Below the pieces are notes generated by a model. It had not been told where the DNA came from, ran no database searches, and saw nothing but the letters and a program-made list of their open reading frames with translations. 64,000 nt of DNA. Source: Phialocephala subalpina (taxonomy: Eukaryota; Ascomycota; Leotiomycetes; Helotiales; Mollisiaceae). The stretch is taken from positions 1-64,000 of the forward strand of contig FJOG01000054.1 of the NCBI GenBank assembly GCA_900073065.1, written 5' to 3'. A program made the position numbers and the translations under genes. The first letter of the stretch is position 1. Every line of letters starts with the position of its first letter. This document shows, piece by piece, positions 23,960-33,629 of the stretch.

Positions 23960-24575
23960 ATATATAACTCTGGGTGAAAAATGGAGGATTGGAGTTCCAC
24001 TCGCTGCCACTACTGCAACTAACACAGCCTAATGATATACATAAGCACTCGAGGCGTATATTTTTGATAGGATAAGAAGCAATGCCTATACTTTTTCTCT
24101 TATAATTTAATTTAACGTATTTTTATATTTCCGTATTATCATTGAAAATAAAGATACACCGGATATTTAGTAAGAAATATAATATTTGATTAAAAGTTAA
24201 TATTGGTATTTTTATTAAATTTTTAATTATTTTATCTTATATTCGATTTAATTAGGAAATTTTATATTCTATACTTTTTATTAATTAATTTAATAATAAA
24301 GCCTTTATTAAAATTAAATCTAATTATAAACTTTAATAAGACTATAAATAGAACGCTAATATAAGCCAAATAACGTTAATTTATATTAAATTTCTTAGTA
24401 TTATAAAAGTTTACTTTAAGAATCAAAAATTAAACTAAGAATCGAATATAAAAATATCCTTTGAAAGAAAATTTTAAATTATTTTTCCTTTTTAAATTCA
24501 TTTCCCAGTATTATTTTTTACTTTCCAAACCTAAAAATTCAATTTCAATTCCTTTATAATCTTTTAAATTTATTT
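23960..24575. repeat. AT-rich gene-free block
   Basis: From about 24060 the sequence is AT-rich with stops in every frame, similar to the other RIP-like blocks. No gene. Confidence 0.6.
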
Positions 24576-24579
24576 TCAT

Positions 24580-25954
24580 ATGCCTCCTTTTTATACTCCT
24601 CGAGACATTTACGATTTTTCATCTTCCTCAAATAAAATCCCTTTCGAATCTCAATTCGATCGAAGGTCTTCTTCCCTTAGAGCGAAGCGTCGCAATGATG
24701 GGTCTATTTCTAGTACAAAGTCCTCGGCTTCATCAGTCGCGAAACGTTCCAAAGTTCAGCAATCTCCGAAACTCGTATCTCACTCAACTCCATCCCGACC
24801 GGAAGATGGATCAACTACAACTATTGCTCCATTTTCAATACCTCTTCTACCGACCTTCCTTCGCTCCCAGCACATGAATCGCGCAAGAAAATTGGGAAGC
24901 AAGTCAAGTCTAGTGAGATAATCATCTATTCTAATAGTATGAACTCGCACTTCCCGCTTTCCATGCATGTCTAATTCTCTGACAATAAATGATTCAGAAC
25001 ATCATGCATTCCATCTCACCGATGCTGCTATAAAAGCGGGCGGTATCAAGTTCGATAGGTATTGGTCGGTAGAAGGTGAGGAGGAATTACGGGAAGAATG
25101 GAACGAAGACGACGATTTCCTGATATCCAAATCCTCTGCTGAAGAACAAGCACTCTATCGAAAGACAATTCAGTTATTTGGATGTGTCCCTGCTGCCATT
25201 TCCCCGGAGGATATCAATGTCTTCACGAAGAACAATAAGGAGTTGAGGAATGACGCGACTGGTACGAGGTGGCGGCGTAGCGCCATAACCCCAATTGGAG
25301 CGCGGACATCCGCAAATGGTTTCCATGATTGTCTGTCTTCCATGCTTTCAACATGATAACGTCCATTTTTTCCGATTGATCATAACCGAAGCACTTCGAT
25401 TACGCATCGGAGAGGGTGATCTAAGGGCACCATCTGAAAAGGAACACCGCAGACTCTGCCTCTCCACTCACTAGGAGGACTCTTTTGAGGCGCTTCAGAA
25501 AGAGATCAATCCACCGCTCAGTGAAGATCAGGAGAGCCTCGTCCGGAACATGCTCAAAGACACCTGCTCTCGCAAGAAGCCACCTCAATGGGAATTCCAT
25601 ACGTTTCTCGACAAAACGGTCAAGAAAGGAGTCTCGGTCACCGACATCCTGCATTTATGCCATCTTCACCTGTGCGATCTGAAGAACATAGAGGCTGCCT
25701 GGAACAAATACATCGAAAAGAAACAAACCATGCATCTGACGGCGGCCAAATGTCGAGACGAGTTCAATAGATGGAATTCAAACAAGGGCTTCGAATCCGC
25801 AGACGATACGCAGGCTCGAGCCACGAGATTCAAAGCATGGAAGAAGGAGTACATGCTTTCGCAAAGCCGGGATCACACTATCAACGAGCGAATGGATAGA
25901 GATGGACGAGGCAGCAGGAGTGGAAGTCAGACTTCGGTCGAGTGTGGTTCTTAG
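24580..25954 (+). pseudogene. Unrecognised protein, probably decayed
   Basis: Several stretches look coding but do not join. The first (from 24580) is Ser/Lys-rich and low in complexity (MPPFYTPRDIYDFSSSS..). The second (24967-25356) has an acidic motif (REEWNEDDDFLIS). The third (about 25390-25954) reads RLRIGEGDLRAPSEKEHRR, then an in-frame TAG near 25470, then EDSFEALQKEINPPLSEDQ and a charged helical region (VTDILHLCHLHLCDLKNIEAAW). The TAG could be a mutated CAG, or the acceptor of an intron. I do not recognise the family. It follows directly on an AT-rich block, which fits a gene caught by RIP leaking out of a repeat. Confidence 0.35.
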
Positions 25955-25959
25955 GTGGC

Positions 25960-26545
25960 GGTGGAGGAAAATATATCTAGTAGGCCCGTTGTTCAGGCAC
26001 AAAGTTCAATCGCCTCAGCAGAGAGAGTCTATATGTCCGGCAAGCTGTAAGTCAACGCGAGCAAGGTTAAACTAGTGGCGGAGATTCCGACAAAGGAGCG
26101 AGGGAGGTGTAGACTCGTCTCGAATATCTGCACCACCGTGAGAGGTACATTTGGATTGGGCTAGAAGGCTGGATGGCAGAGTCTACATTACTCCTGCTGA
26201 CCACTATCTAGGTAATCGCGATGTCTAGAGGTGGGGGAACTTGTCGGGTGCTATCATCGCAAAACCTGGCATGATTGGGGTTTAGTCAAAAAGATTGGCA
26301 GATTGGAAACGAGACTGAGCTTGATTGCATTTTAATCCCAGGTTTCACAAGAAAAGCAGCAAAGTGGTGGAAGGTTGGCAAAGGCATTTGAGTATGAGAT
26401 CATTTGGGTATTTTTCTCTGGTACGAAGAAGATCACAATTTCACATGCACGAGTTTTGGGTCAATGTTTTTGAAGATTTTAATTGATTGCTATCAAATCT
26501 CGATTCGAGAGATGTCAATGTGACATGTTTGAGAGGGGAGCGGGA
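25960..26545. other. Intergenic region, nothing recognised
   Basis: No open frame with a familiar motif; ordinary base composition. Confidence 0.45.
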
Positions 26546-26552
26546 TGGGTGT

Positions 26553-28158
26553 TCAGTTCAGGGCAGGAGATGTCCCCTCACCCCCAGAAGCCTTTGCCGA
26601 CTCAACATCCTCCTCCTCCTCCTCCTTCTCCTTCTCCTCCCCCTTCTCCTCCCCCTTCTCCTCCCCCTTCTCGTCACCCTTCTTGTTCGTAACCTTGAGC
26701 TCATGCTTTGCTAGGTATTTATCGACCATTTCCTTTTGGATGGCGGGGTCGTTGAGGAGCTTGGCCTTGATTCGCTCAGACAAGACGATTTGGTACTTCT
26801 CCCAAGGCATACGGTCGCCGGTCTCGGGATCTAGGATAAGTGATGTTGATGCACCTGGCTTATCTGTGGCAGGATCAAGAACTGTTGTTTCTGTTGCGGG
26901 AGCACCAGGAACAGTTGATGTGGCTGCGTCGGGGGCTTTTCTGGCTCCTTTGTGAACGTCGACACACTCAGTATCCCAGTATCCAGGCTTGTGGTAGTCG
27001 TCGCAGAAAACCCGGATATCCAGTCCCCAACTATTAGTGTTGAAGGTCCACTCGGCCATGTCCGCGTATTCTCGAAGGAATCGGTGGGCTTCGATGATGT
27101 TGTTTGGTGGTGGGAGTGTTGATGCTGCCTGAGTGAGTGCCTGGGGCCAGATGACGAAGTCAGCTCCCTCAATGTCAGTCCTGGCTTCGAACTGGCAGTT
27201 GAACTTCTCCTCAAGGTAGTTGACCTTGTTGTGATCCCTATTGAAGACAAATGGCATCACGCCACGCGGAAGAAGAACTTGGAATTGCGGGGATCCATTG
27301 GTACCGATATATGGCCAATGGCCGCGGGCAGGGCGAGGAGTCTGCATTGCACGACTACCGCGGCCAAGTCCGCCAAATCCACCAAATCTAGCTCGACCAG
27401 GGGCGGAGCTAGCTCCACGACCGGAATTGGTGTTTGTGAATTGAAGTTGACGAGCTTCCTGGGGAGTTGGGTCGACTAGAGGTCCACCATTGCCTCTTCC
27501 TAGACCTCGAGCAGCTGGGCTACCACTTCGGCCTGGCACAGCTTGAGCGGCTCGTGTGGCTTGTGTTTGGGCGGCTTGTGTTTGGGCGGCTTGTGTTTGG
27601 GCGGCTTGTGTTTGGGCGGCTTGATCGGCTGCGGCTTGGGCATCTCGAGCGATTTGACTTCTGCGTCTTTTTAATTTGTTATTGTTGGATCCGTGTCTGA
27701 GTGTTGCGGCTGGGGGCAACGGTAAATCGACGAAAATTGGCTCGAGTTACATGGTTTGAAGTCCGCGTGGGCGTGCTGGCTCCCTAACGTGGAAAGGCAC
27801 GACTGCGACTGTGCAATATTAGCTACTTTGTTCTGTGCAATGAGGCATTTTACCTACACAAATGGTTCCAGGTTGCCTTCCAAACGCGCCATTCCCACCA
27901 TGCCTTGAATACTTTATTGTTGAGGGTCATACGATCGATGCCTAGCCGGACCAAGAGCTCTTTGAGTCTCTCGACGGCTGGATCGATGATCTGATCTCGA
28001 ATGCTTTCTCCGACGGTCTCTGGGTTGCGGTATTTCCATATGCGAGCTTGCGCAATGATGGTTTCCTCAATATCTGCAGCCATCTTGAATGTGGATGGTG
28101 AAGATGCTGATGAGGAAAAATTGTTCGCAAGATCGAGGAGGTTTTGATAACAACGCAT
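26553..28158 (-). CDS. Unrecognised protein with QAAQT and KGEE repeats
   Basis: The main exon (26553 to about 27700) encodes a Gln/Ala-rich start with four exact copies of a 15-base repeat (27561-27620, QAAQT). It continues with a Gly/Arg-rich stretch and a folded-looking middle (GADFVIWPQALTQAAS, WTFNTNSWGLDIRVFCDDY), and ends in KGEE repeats (26610-26690). That frame has no ATG of its own. An upstream exon at 27850-28158 fits: it reads MAADIEETIIAQARIWKYRN, then a Trp-rich motif (KAWWEWRVWKATWNHL), and ends at a GTAAAA donor. I cannot fix the junction in frame; a small middle exon may be needed. I do not know the family. The repeat tracts are likely to vary in length between strains. Confidence 0.55.
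27561..27620 (-). repeat. 15-bp tandem repeat, four exact copies
   Basis: The unit TTGTGTTTGGGCGGC (plus strand) is repeated four times without change inside the coding frame and adds five residues per copy. A coding minisatellite. Confidence 0.9.
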
Positions 28159-28159
28159 G

Positions 28160-29590
28160 CAGCGACTAGCGCAATTTACGCGAGTAGAACGAACGTGATA
28201 ACGTCGCGTTACTAGCTCACAAGAAGTTTATCTGAATGTCTTCTTCAGTTAATTCTGCTCTACGCGGTATCTAATCTACACTTTACAACATTTCTTACAA
28301 TTGGAGCGACATGTTGCGGCTGTTGAATTTCGTTGTTAAGCATAACGTGACTATATGTCACTTGACTCAACCTGCCCCAATATTCCCCTCGATGACAACG
28401 CATCTGGCTACCTGAACTCAAATTAAATTACGTAGCTTAGCCCATGATCTGAAAAGGGTGCTGGTGCCATTCTGGGGTATGCTTCTTTCAGCTCTTAACA
28501 CCTCCAATAATACCATACACAATGTAAACGAGTTAGAATCTACGGACAATTCACGTCATTCTCCTCTCAAACCCTGTACACCACGGCTAATCAGAAGAGC
28601 AGCCGGATTCTGGAGGATCAGTACTTCAGAACACCACTAGAGGGATTGTTGATGTTATAATAATTGAGCTTGACATTTTCGTTGTCGGACTTTATGCGGG
28701 ACATTGAAGAGATCTCGTTGGGTATTAAAGGAGCGAATTCAGAAAAGTACGGTATCAGCATCAAGCATGTGTCGCAATTTCAACGTCACAATTGCATGGT
28801 AATATGGCAAATGTGCCAAAGGTAATTCAGTGATTCGATAAACTCGAGCTACATTGAAGACTATAGAAGTTCTACCGGACTATCCTCAAGTCGGGAGACA
28901 TCACATTGTGACCAGTGCAATGGCACTTGAAGGCTAACCGATGCGATAGCACCTAGGATATGATCCTTGACTGGAAATGGACTCCGTAGGCATGGTCTGA
29001 TGCTCAAATTGCGAGGTTTCCAATAGGAAATGAGTCAAATGTTGACGTCTGAGGTTTTGATACTAGAGGGTTCTGGTTAATAGCCTCTGCCTCTCCCATG
29101 GCCTCTTCCTCTATAAAAGTCTCTTCCTCTACCTCTTCCTCCACCTGCTTCCAACCGTGCTCTGCCGTACAAATGTCTATGGGTTGAATTCCTCCCTCGA
29201 GCGATGGTGTTGCCTCTGCCTGTGAGACTGAGCTTTGGGTTGGGAGTTTAAGTCTGTCGTTACAATCGGAGATACGTATCACTTAGGAGAGCGTACGCGT
29301 CTATAATAGAGGGTAGGGCGTAAAGTAAAATTAAAGATGCTGGTTCATTATTTTTATCTTGTCGAGTCTAAGAGCTCGAGGCCTACCCTTAATAAAGAGT
29401 AAGATCACGCTAAGCCTACCGGCCTAAATACGTGATATCTATTCCAACAAAGTCCTCCACCAAGCAATGGTGCTTCCTGTGCTTGTGGGGATGGGCCTTG
29501 AGTTAAGAGTTGCTATGCGGCATTAACCTCCTGTAGATGTCTCAATAGCGCCCTGCCATATAGTGGCTTTTCAGGACGATCACTTTCATT
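28160..29590. other. Gene-poor region
   Basis: No gene recognised. A stretch near 29280-29455 has transposon-like character. On the minus strand it starts TGTTGGAATAGATATCACG, the TGTTGG start common in LTR retrotransposons, but I could not find its other end or a target-site duplication. Confidence 0.4.
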
Positions 29591-29593
29591 TCG

Positions 29594-30180
29594 TTACTGT
29601 ACCGCTTGTGGCTGTGACTTCGAGGCTGCGGATTGAGCTTGGGTCTGAGTTCCAGGCTTGGTCAACTCTCCTAATTGTGAAACCAGAAAGTTGTTCGTGT
29701 CTTGAAGTTCCTGGTTCGGTTGCATGAGCTCTTGTATCCTCTTTTACTTTGCGGCATCCGAAGTAGTCGTTGCAGGGGGGCTGATTTAATGATTGGTTGC
29801 TGGCCATATTTGTGTTATGCTTCACGTTCTAGTCGTATTTGGACAACCTCTTATGATCGGCCTTCGCAGCAGTTTTCAGAGTTGTGTTGCTTTCGCGGAG
29901 AATTGCATTTTGGCGCTCCAATGACTGCCGCTCAGTCATCCAGGATTCAGTGAGCGTTTTCTTCTGATCCATCAAAGCCTGGGCTTTCTTAGCTTTAGCC
30001 GAGTTCACCTCCTCTCTCAGACTTTTCACCTCTGTGAGAGCTTCATCTCGTAACTTCTTGGCATTTTCCACCTCCTTCTGAGCAGTTTGGACCTCTGTAT
30101 AGTCCTTTCCATCCTTGCCCTTTGCCTTCTCGAGGTCCTCGCAGTCGGCTGGACAATCGCAAGACCATAGCTGGCATTCG
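29594..30180 (-). CDS. Possible coiled-coil protein, 5' end unclear
   Basis: The minus strand encodes a long charged helix (KLRDEALTEVKSLREEVN.., ERQNAILRESNTTLK). It then splices, by my reading, from ADHKR to IQELMQPNQELQDTNNF (intron with donor GTTGTC near 29855, acceptor near 29755) and ends at TAA 29594-29596 after a Gln/Ser-rich tail. Upstream, DCEDLEKAKGKDGKDY extends the helix to about 30160. The sequence before it (ASALSKATSSSISSS..) is in another frame, so the gene is either spliced in a way I missed or broken. The heptad-like pattern suggests a structural or partner-binding role. I do not recognise the family. Confidence 0.35.
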
Positions 30181-30189
30181 TCGTCCCTT

Positions 30190-32060
30190 CAATGATAGAC
30201 GAGGAGATAGAGCTAGACGTGGCTTTGGAGAGGGCAGAGGCAAGGTTGAAAAATAGCGCTCTCCCTTCTGTGTATTTCGCAAGGATCAGTGATCATATCA
30301 CAACAAAAATGGTCGTGTTCAGTGGCGATGCCACATTAATTTTGTCAATTAAAAATATGGTGCACATTGCATCAGTACCTACAATTATGGTGCCAGGCAT
30401 GACCATGCTTCATATTATGCAGTAACTCAATCAAAAGGCACTTTTGAACAATTTGATAATTTTGAAATCTCTGTGACATTGTGATGACAATTGACTTGAA
30501 TTTGTTTGTTTGGAACCGAGTGAGCTCGAGCACAAGTATGTTGATGGCAAGCTCAAGCTAACGATTGGAGATTGGGAATAGTCGAAGAGCAGCGTTAAGT
30601 TCTGACTGCACCGTCAACCTTCTCCCTAACCTGCACCACATGCCGACTGAAAGATATTTGCTGCAGACTAAATTTCAAAGATCCGGCTGCTGTTCAGTTC
30701 CAAAGTTGGAATATTGTTAGAGCGAGAAATTGACAACAAGATTCAAGATGACAACTTTCCATGGTATACTTGTCTAATCAGGGTCCAGTGGGCCTGGCAG
30801 ATCTGCATCAGCCTTGAGCTCCATCCATTCCATACCAAGTTATCAATGATGTTGTGCTGAATGAATGAATGAATTTATATCCCCAATAGGAGTTGAGTGA
30901 ATGAGCCTTGACTTAGCAGCCTCAAGATCGGGAGCCAGGTGTAGCGTTGCCATCTCACGAGCATTAAAACCACGAGCAAGGTAAAACGAAATGATTGCCA
31001 TATCCTACCACTATAAATAGAGCGACACAACGTGGACATCCGAATCGATATCCCTCCACACAGATAGACTTCCTCGGCCATGGAACGAGCCACCCTTCCA
31101 CACCGATGGAATTCCTCGGTCACGGAATCAGACTAGACTTATCACTCAGCGACCAATTGATGTGTGGCCATTATCGTGCACCCAGGCCCACGGCCTTCCC
31201 GGGGATTCTCAAACGATAGAATTGACAGCAGGGATTAAAATGACAACAACTCACCAAGCTGTACACATTCAACTCGGGAGCGGTGGACTCGGCATCAAAC
31301 CTCCATTTGTTGATGGGATCAGACCACCCCAACCGCCTCTTTCCATACCAGAACGTTCATCATATTAGGATTAGAGCAGTATTAAGCCATAGGTAGAAGT
31401 ATTTATACTGCGAGAGATGCGCAAATGCTGGAAAACGCATTAGGACAGCGCGGATCAAGCTACAGTGAAGCAGACAGGGCTGAGAAATAGGGGATGAAAG
31501 TTCAACTTACACCATCGGATTCGAGCATGCTGACCTTCGATGAGAGGCTCGGTTCAAAGATCATGTGCTCTCCAATCCAGCGTTGGAAGTCCTCCATCAT
31601 GAAACTTGCAGAGCAGAGTCTCTTCCTTATCAATCATCCCAAGGACTGTGTGAAACGGCGGATGTAACGGCGTCGAGATGAGCTGGAGTCCAGCGGGACT
31701 CCTCCCAACTTATCAACTTGAGACGGAATAGAATTGACATCAAGATCTAAGATGACAACAATACACCTCCTTTCTTAGTTCCAGAGACCGATATGGCGAG
31801 GTTGTACTCGGGATTAGAACACCAGAGGTGTGGACCGTGACCCTTTCAGATGTGGGCGTTGGTAGGTGTGGAAAGAACCGAGTTGTGGACCATGAATTCG
31901 TCCGGTCCGGTCGTTGGTGAGCCAGGGAAGAAATGAGGCGTATATTTATACCTCGATGGTCTGGTAAACGAGGAGTAGAGAGGCTGGGAGGCGTTTCGCC
32001 CCACCTTGGGATAATCGGCCCCGAGAAGAGCAGAGCCTAGACTTCGTCTCCGAATATTTT
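30190..32060. other. Gene-free region with a three-copy motif
   Basis: No protein gene is recognised. Three related motifs at about 30725, 31217 and 31729 (listed as a repeat) are spaced about 500 bp apart, each followed on the plus strand by an ATTTATA box. Confidence 0.5.
30725..31950 (-). repeat. Three degenerate ~500-bp units with shared motif and TATA box
   Basis: The plus strand carries GAATTGACA followed a few bases later by AAGATGACAACAA or a close variant, at 30725-30753, 31217-31250 and 31729-31760. In each case an ATTTATA follows, at 30873, 31401 and 31944. Read on the minus strand, each unit is a TATAAAT box, then 120-185 bases, then the conserved TTGTTGTCATCTT element. Two copies sit just after a plausible splice donor (GTGAGT, GTGTAT). 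The rest of each unit has diverged. This could be an old tandem array of a small gene or transcript, or a degenerate satellite. Confidence 0.5.
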
Positions 32061-32070
32061 ATTTAATTAT

Positions 32071-32281
32071 TGTGGGTATAATAGCAATCACGTGCTCCAC
32101 TGTGCTGCATTAGGACTAGCGTGAGACTGGCGTAGAATCAAAGAGCCACCAGAGCCTTAAGCTCTTTGACTCCTACGCTTTACCTCTTCTAACCAACAAT
32201 CAATCAACGAATAATAAAGGTATAGTCTTTACTTCGTTTCTAACCTATTATATGTAATAGATATCCCTGGTGATACCAACA
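32071..32281 (-). mobile_element. Candidate solo LTR
   Basis: On the minus strand the segment begins TGTTGGTATCACC and ends ATACCCACA, the TG..CA ends of LTRs, with imperfect terminal inverted repeats. The heptamer TTAATTA occurs just outside both ends (32063-32069 and 32282-32288), one base from the left end and adjacent to the right end, as a target-site duplication would. Length is about 211 bp. No internal retrotransposon sequence is adjacent, so a solo LTR left by recombination is the simplest reading. Confidence 0.5.
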
Positions 32282-32556
32282 TTAATTAGTAGTTACACTA
32301 ATCAACCACAAAAGAGCTAGGATTTTTAGGAGGGGCATTTCCAGGAACGCGTGACTTATTGTACAATGCACCAATTGTTTCCGATAAAGATGTTTACGCC
32401 TCATGTCTGCTTCCGATGTCGACTTCTCCATTTTCTTTTGTAGTGTTTCGCCCATGCATCTGATCCCCTATTCCCCTCGCTTGGAATGCCGCTTGCTCCC
32501 CTTCCTACTCTCCCTCCTCCCCTCCCTCCCCTTCCCCCGCCCCGTTCTCCCATCCG

Positions 32557-33501
32557 ATGTCCACATCTTCCACACCCACTGACCCCTCGCAAGCACAAGT
32601 ATTCAAGGAGCCAATGTTTCAGAAATTGTCCAATTCCTCTCATATCACCAGTGAAGACGCTCAGTTAGTTTCTCGGCTCGTAAAGGGGTCGAGCTGCTTG
32701 CTGTCCATCTGCGGGGAAAGGCTATTCGACTCTGGCCGGGACCATGTTCCAGCGCGTGCGTATTGTGGGCCGAGTCCTGCCAGGGAACTTGCCAAAGATC
32801 CACTCCCAAGGTTTGCCCCTTTTCTTGAATGCAAACAAGCACTGCTCGTCTAGGGCTGACCATCGGCTGTGCTTGCTAACCTCGTTCCTTGCTTTATGCT
32901 TAATGACCTACTTTCGCTGTAGCGATTTCGCTTTTCTCCGACGTCGTGCTCGATGCAAGTAGGCTCGAGAGCCAGCTCTCCAAGGTCTTTCAGATTGCGA
33001 GAAGACTGTGGAGAGAATTCAGTCGAGAGTCAAACGATTGGCAGCGTATGAAGATGGAGAAACTCTTGCCATGACGGACCGGAATGGCAATGCAATCTCG
33101 GACCTCTCAATCAGCTTAACCGATCTTTTCAGTGCAAGTATATTCAACGTTCTGGCCCGCGGTAAAACATGCAACCACATGGAATGCCCGACCTTGATAC
33201 TTGGCTGAATACTCGTCCTAGCAAGCCGGTCATCAAGTGTGCGCATCGCTCCAATTGCACATATCCAAAGGGCTCAGCGCCTTTAGAGAGAGACAAATGG
33301 AAATGCCCTATATGCTTTCGGGATGTAAGACCGAACAGCCTGCGCGTCGACAGTTTCTTGCATGGCATTCGTAATCAGCTGGAACAGCAGAACAAGCTTG
33401 ACGCCAAATCTATCTTGCACTCCTGTTTCGAAGGCTGCCGGCCTGGCAAGGATAAACTGCTCGACAGCCCCATTAAGCGGTCTTCTATACTTCTCGTTTG
33501 A
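32557..33501 (+). pseudogene. SP-RING (MIZ/PIAS) zinc-finger protein, frameshifted
   Basis: The C-terminal part is an SP-RING domain, the zinc finger of Siz/PIAS-type SUMO ligases. Order: SISLTDLFSASIFNVLARG, then CNHMEC, then DLDTWLNTRPSKP, a Cys/His stretch (KCAHRSNC), then KWKCPICFRDVRPNSLRVD. The first block ends at CNHMEC in one frame (33182-33188) and DLDTWLNTRP continues one base out of frame. The bases TGCCCGACCTTGATACTTGG lack one nucleotide against the usual C-x-DL pattern. An intron is not possible there. Upstream exons (VLDASRLESQLSK near 32955, then EKTVERIQSRVKRL) join only if the TCTTTCAG near 32992 is an acceptor. The N-terminus at 32557 (MSTSSTPTDPSQ) is uncertain. I read it as a recently broken gene. 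Confidence 0.65.
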
Positions 33502-33629
33502 AGTCCCCATAATTCCGCATAAGGGAAGAGTGATGGGTGTTGTATTTTGGCCGTCTTAGCTTGCTGGCAACCTGCTCCACAAGTCCGTAAGTGAAAATAG
33601 GAAGACAATAAGAAGTGGGAGGGATCTAC

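Noticed and set aside
11397..24000. Clr5 gene at 11.4 kb and ankyrin gene at 20.7 kb as one split Clr5-ankyrin gene
   Set aside because: Three other genes, two of them on the opposite strand, lie between them; a rearranged single gene would need more than the sequence shows.
29280..29455. Second LTR starting TGTTGGAATAGATATC on the minus strand
   Set aside because: The other end and a target-site duplication could not be found; the start alone is not enough.
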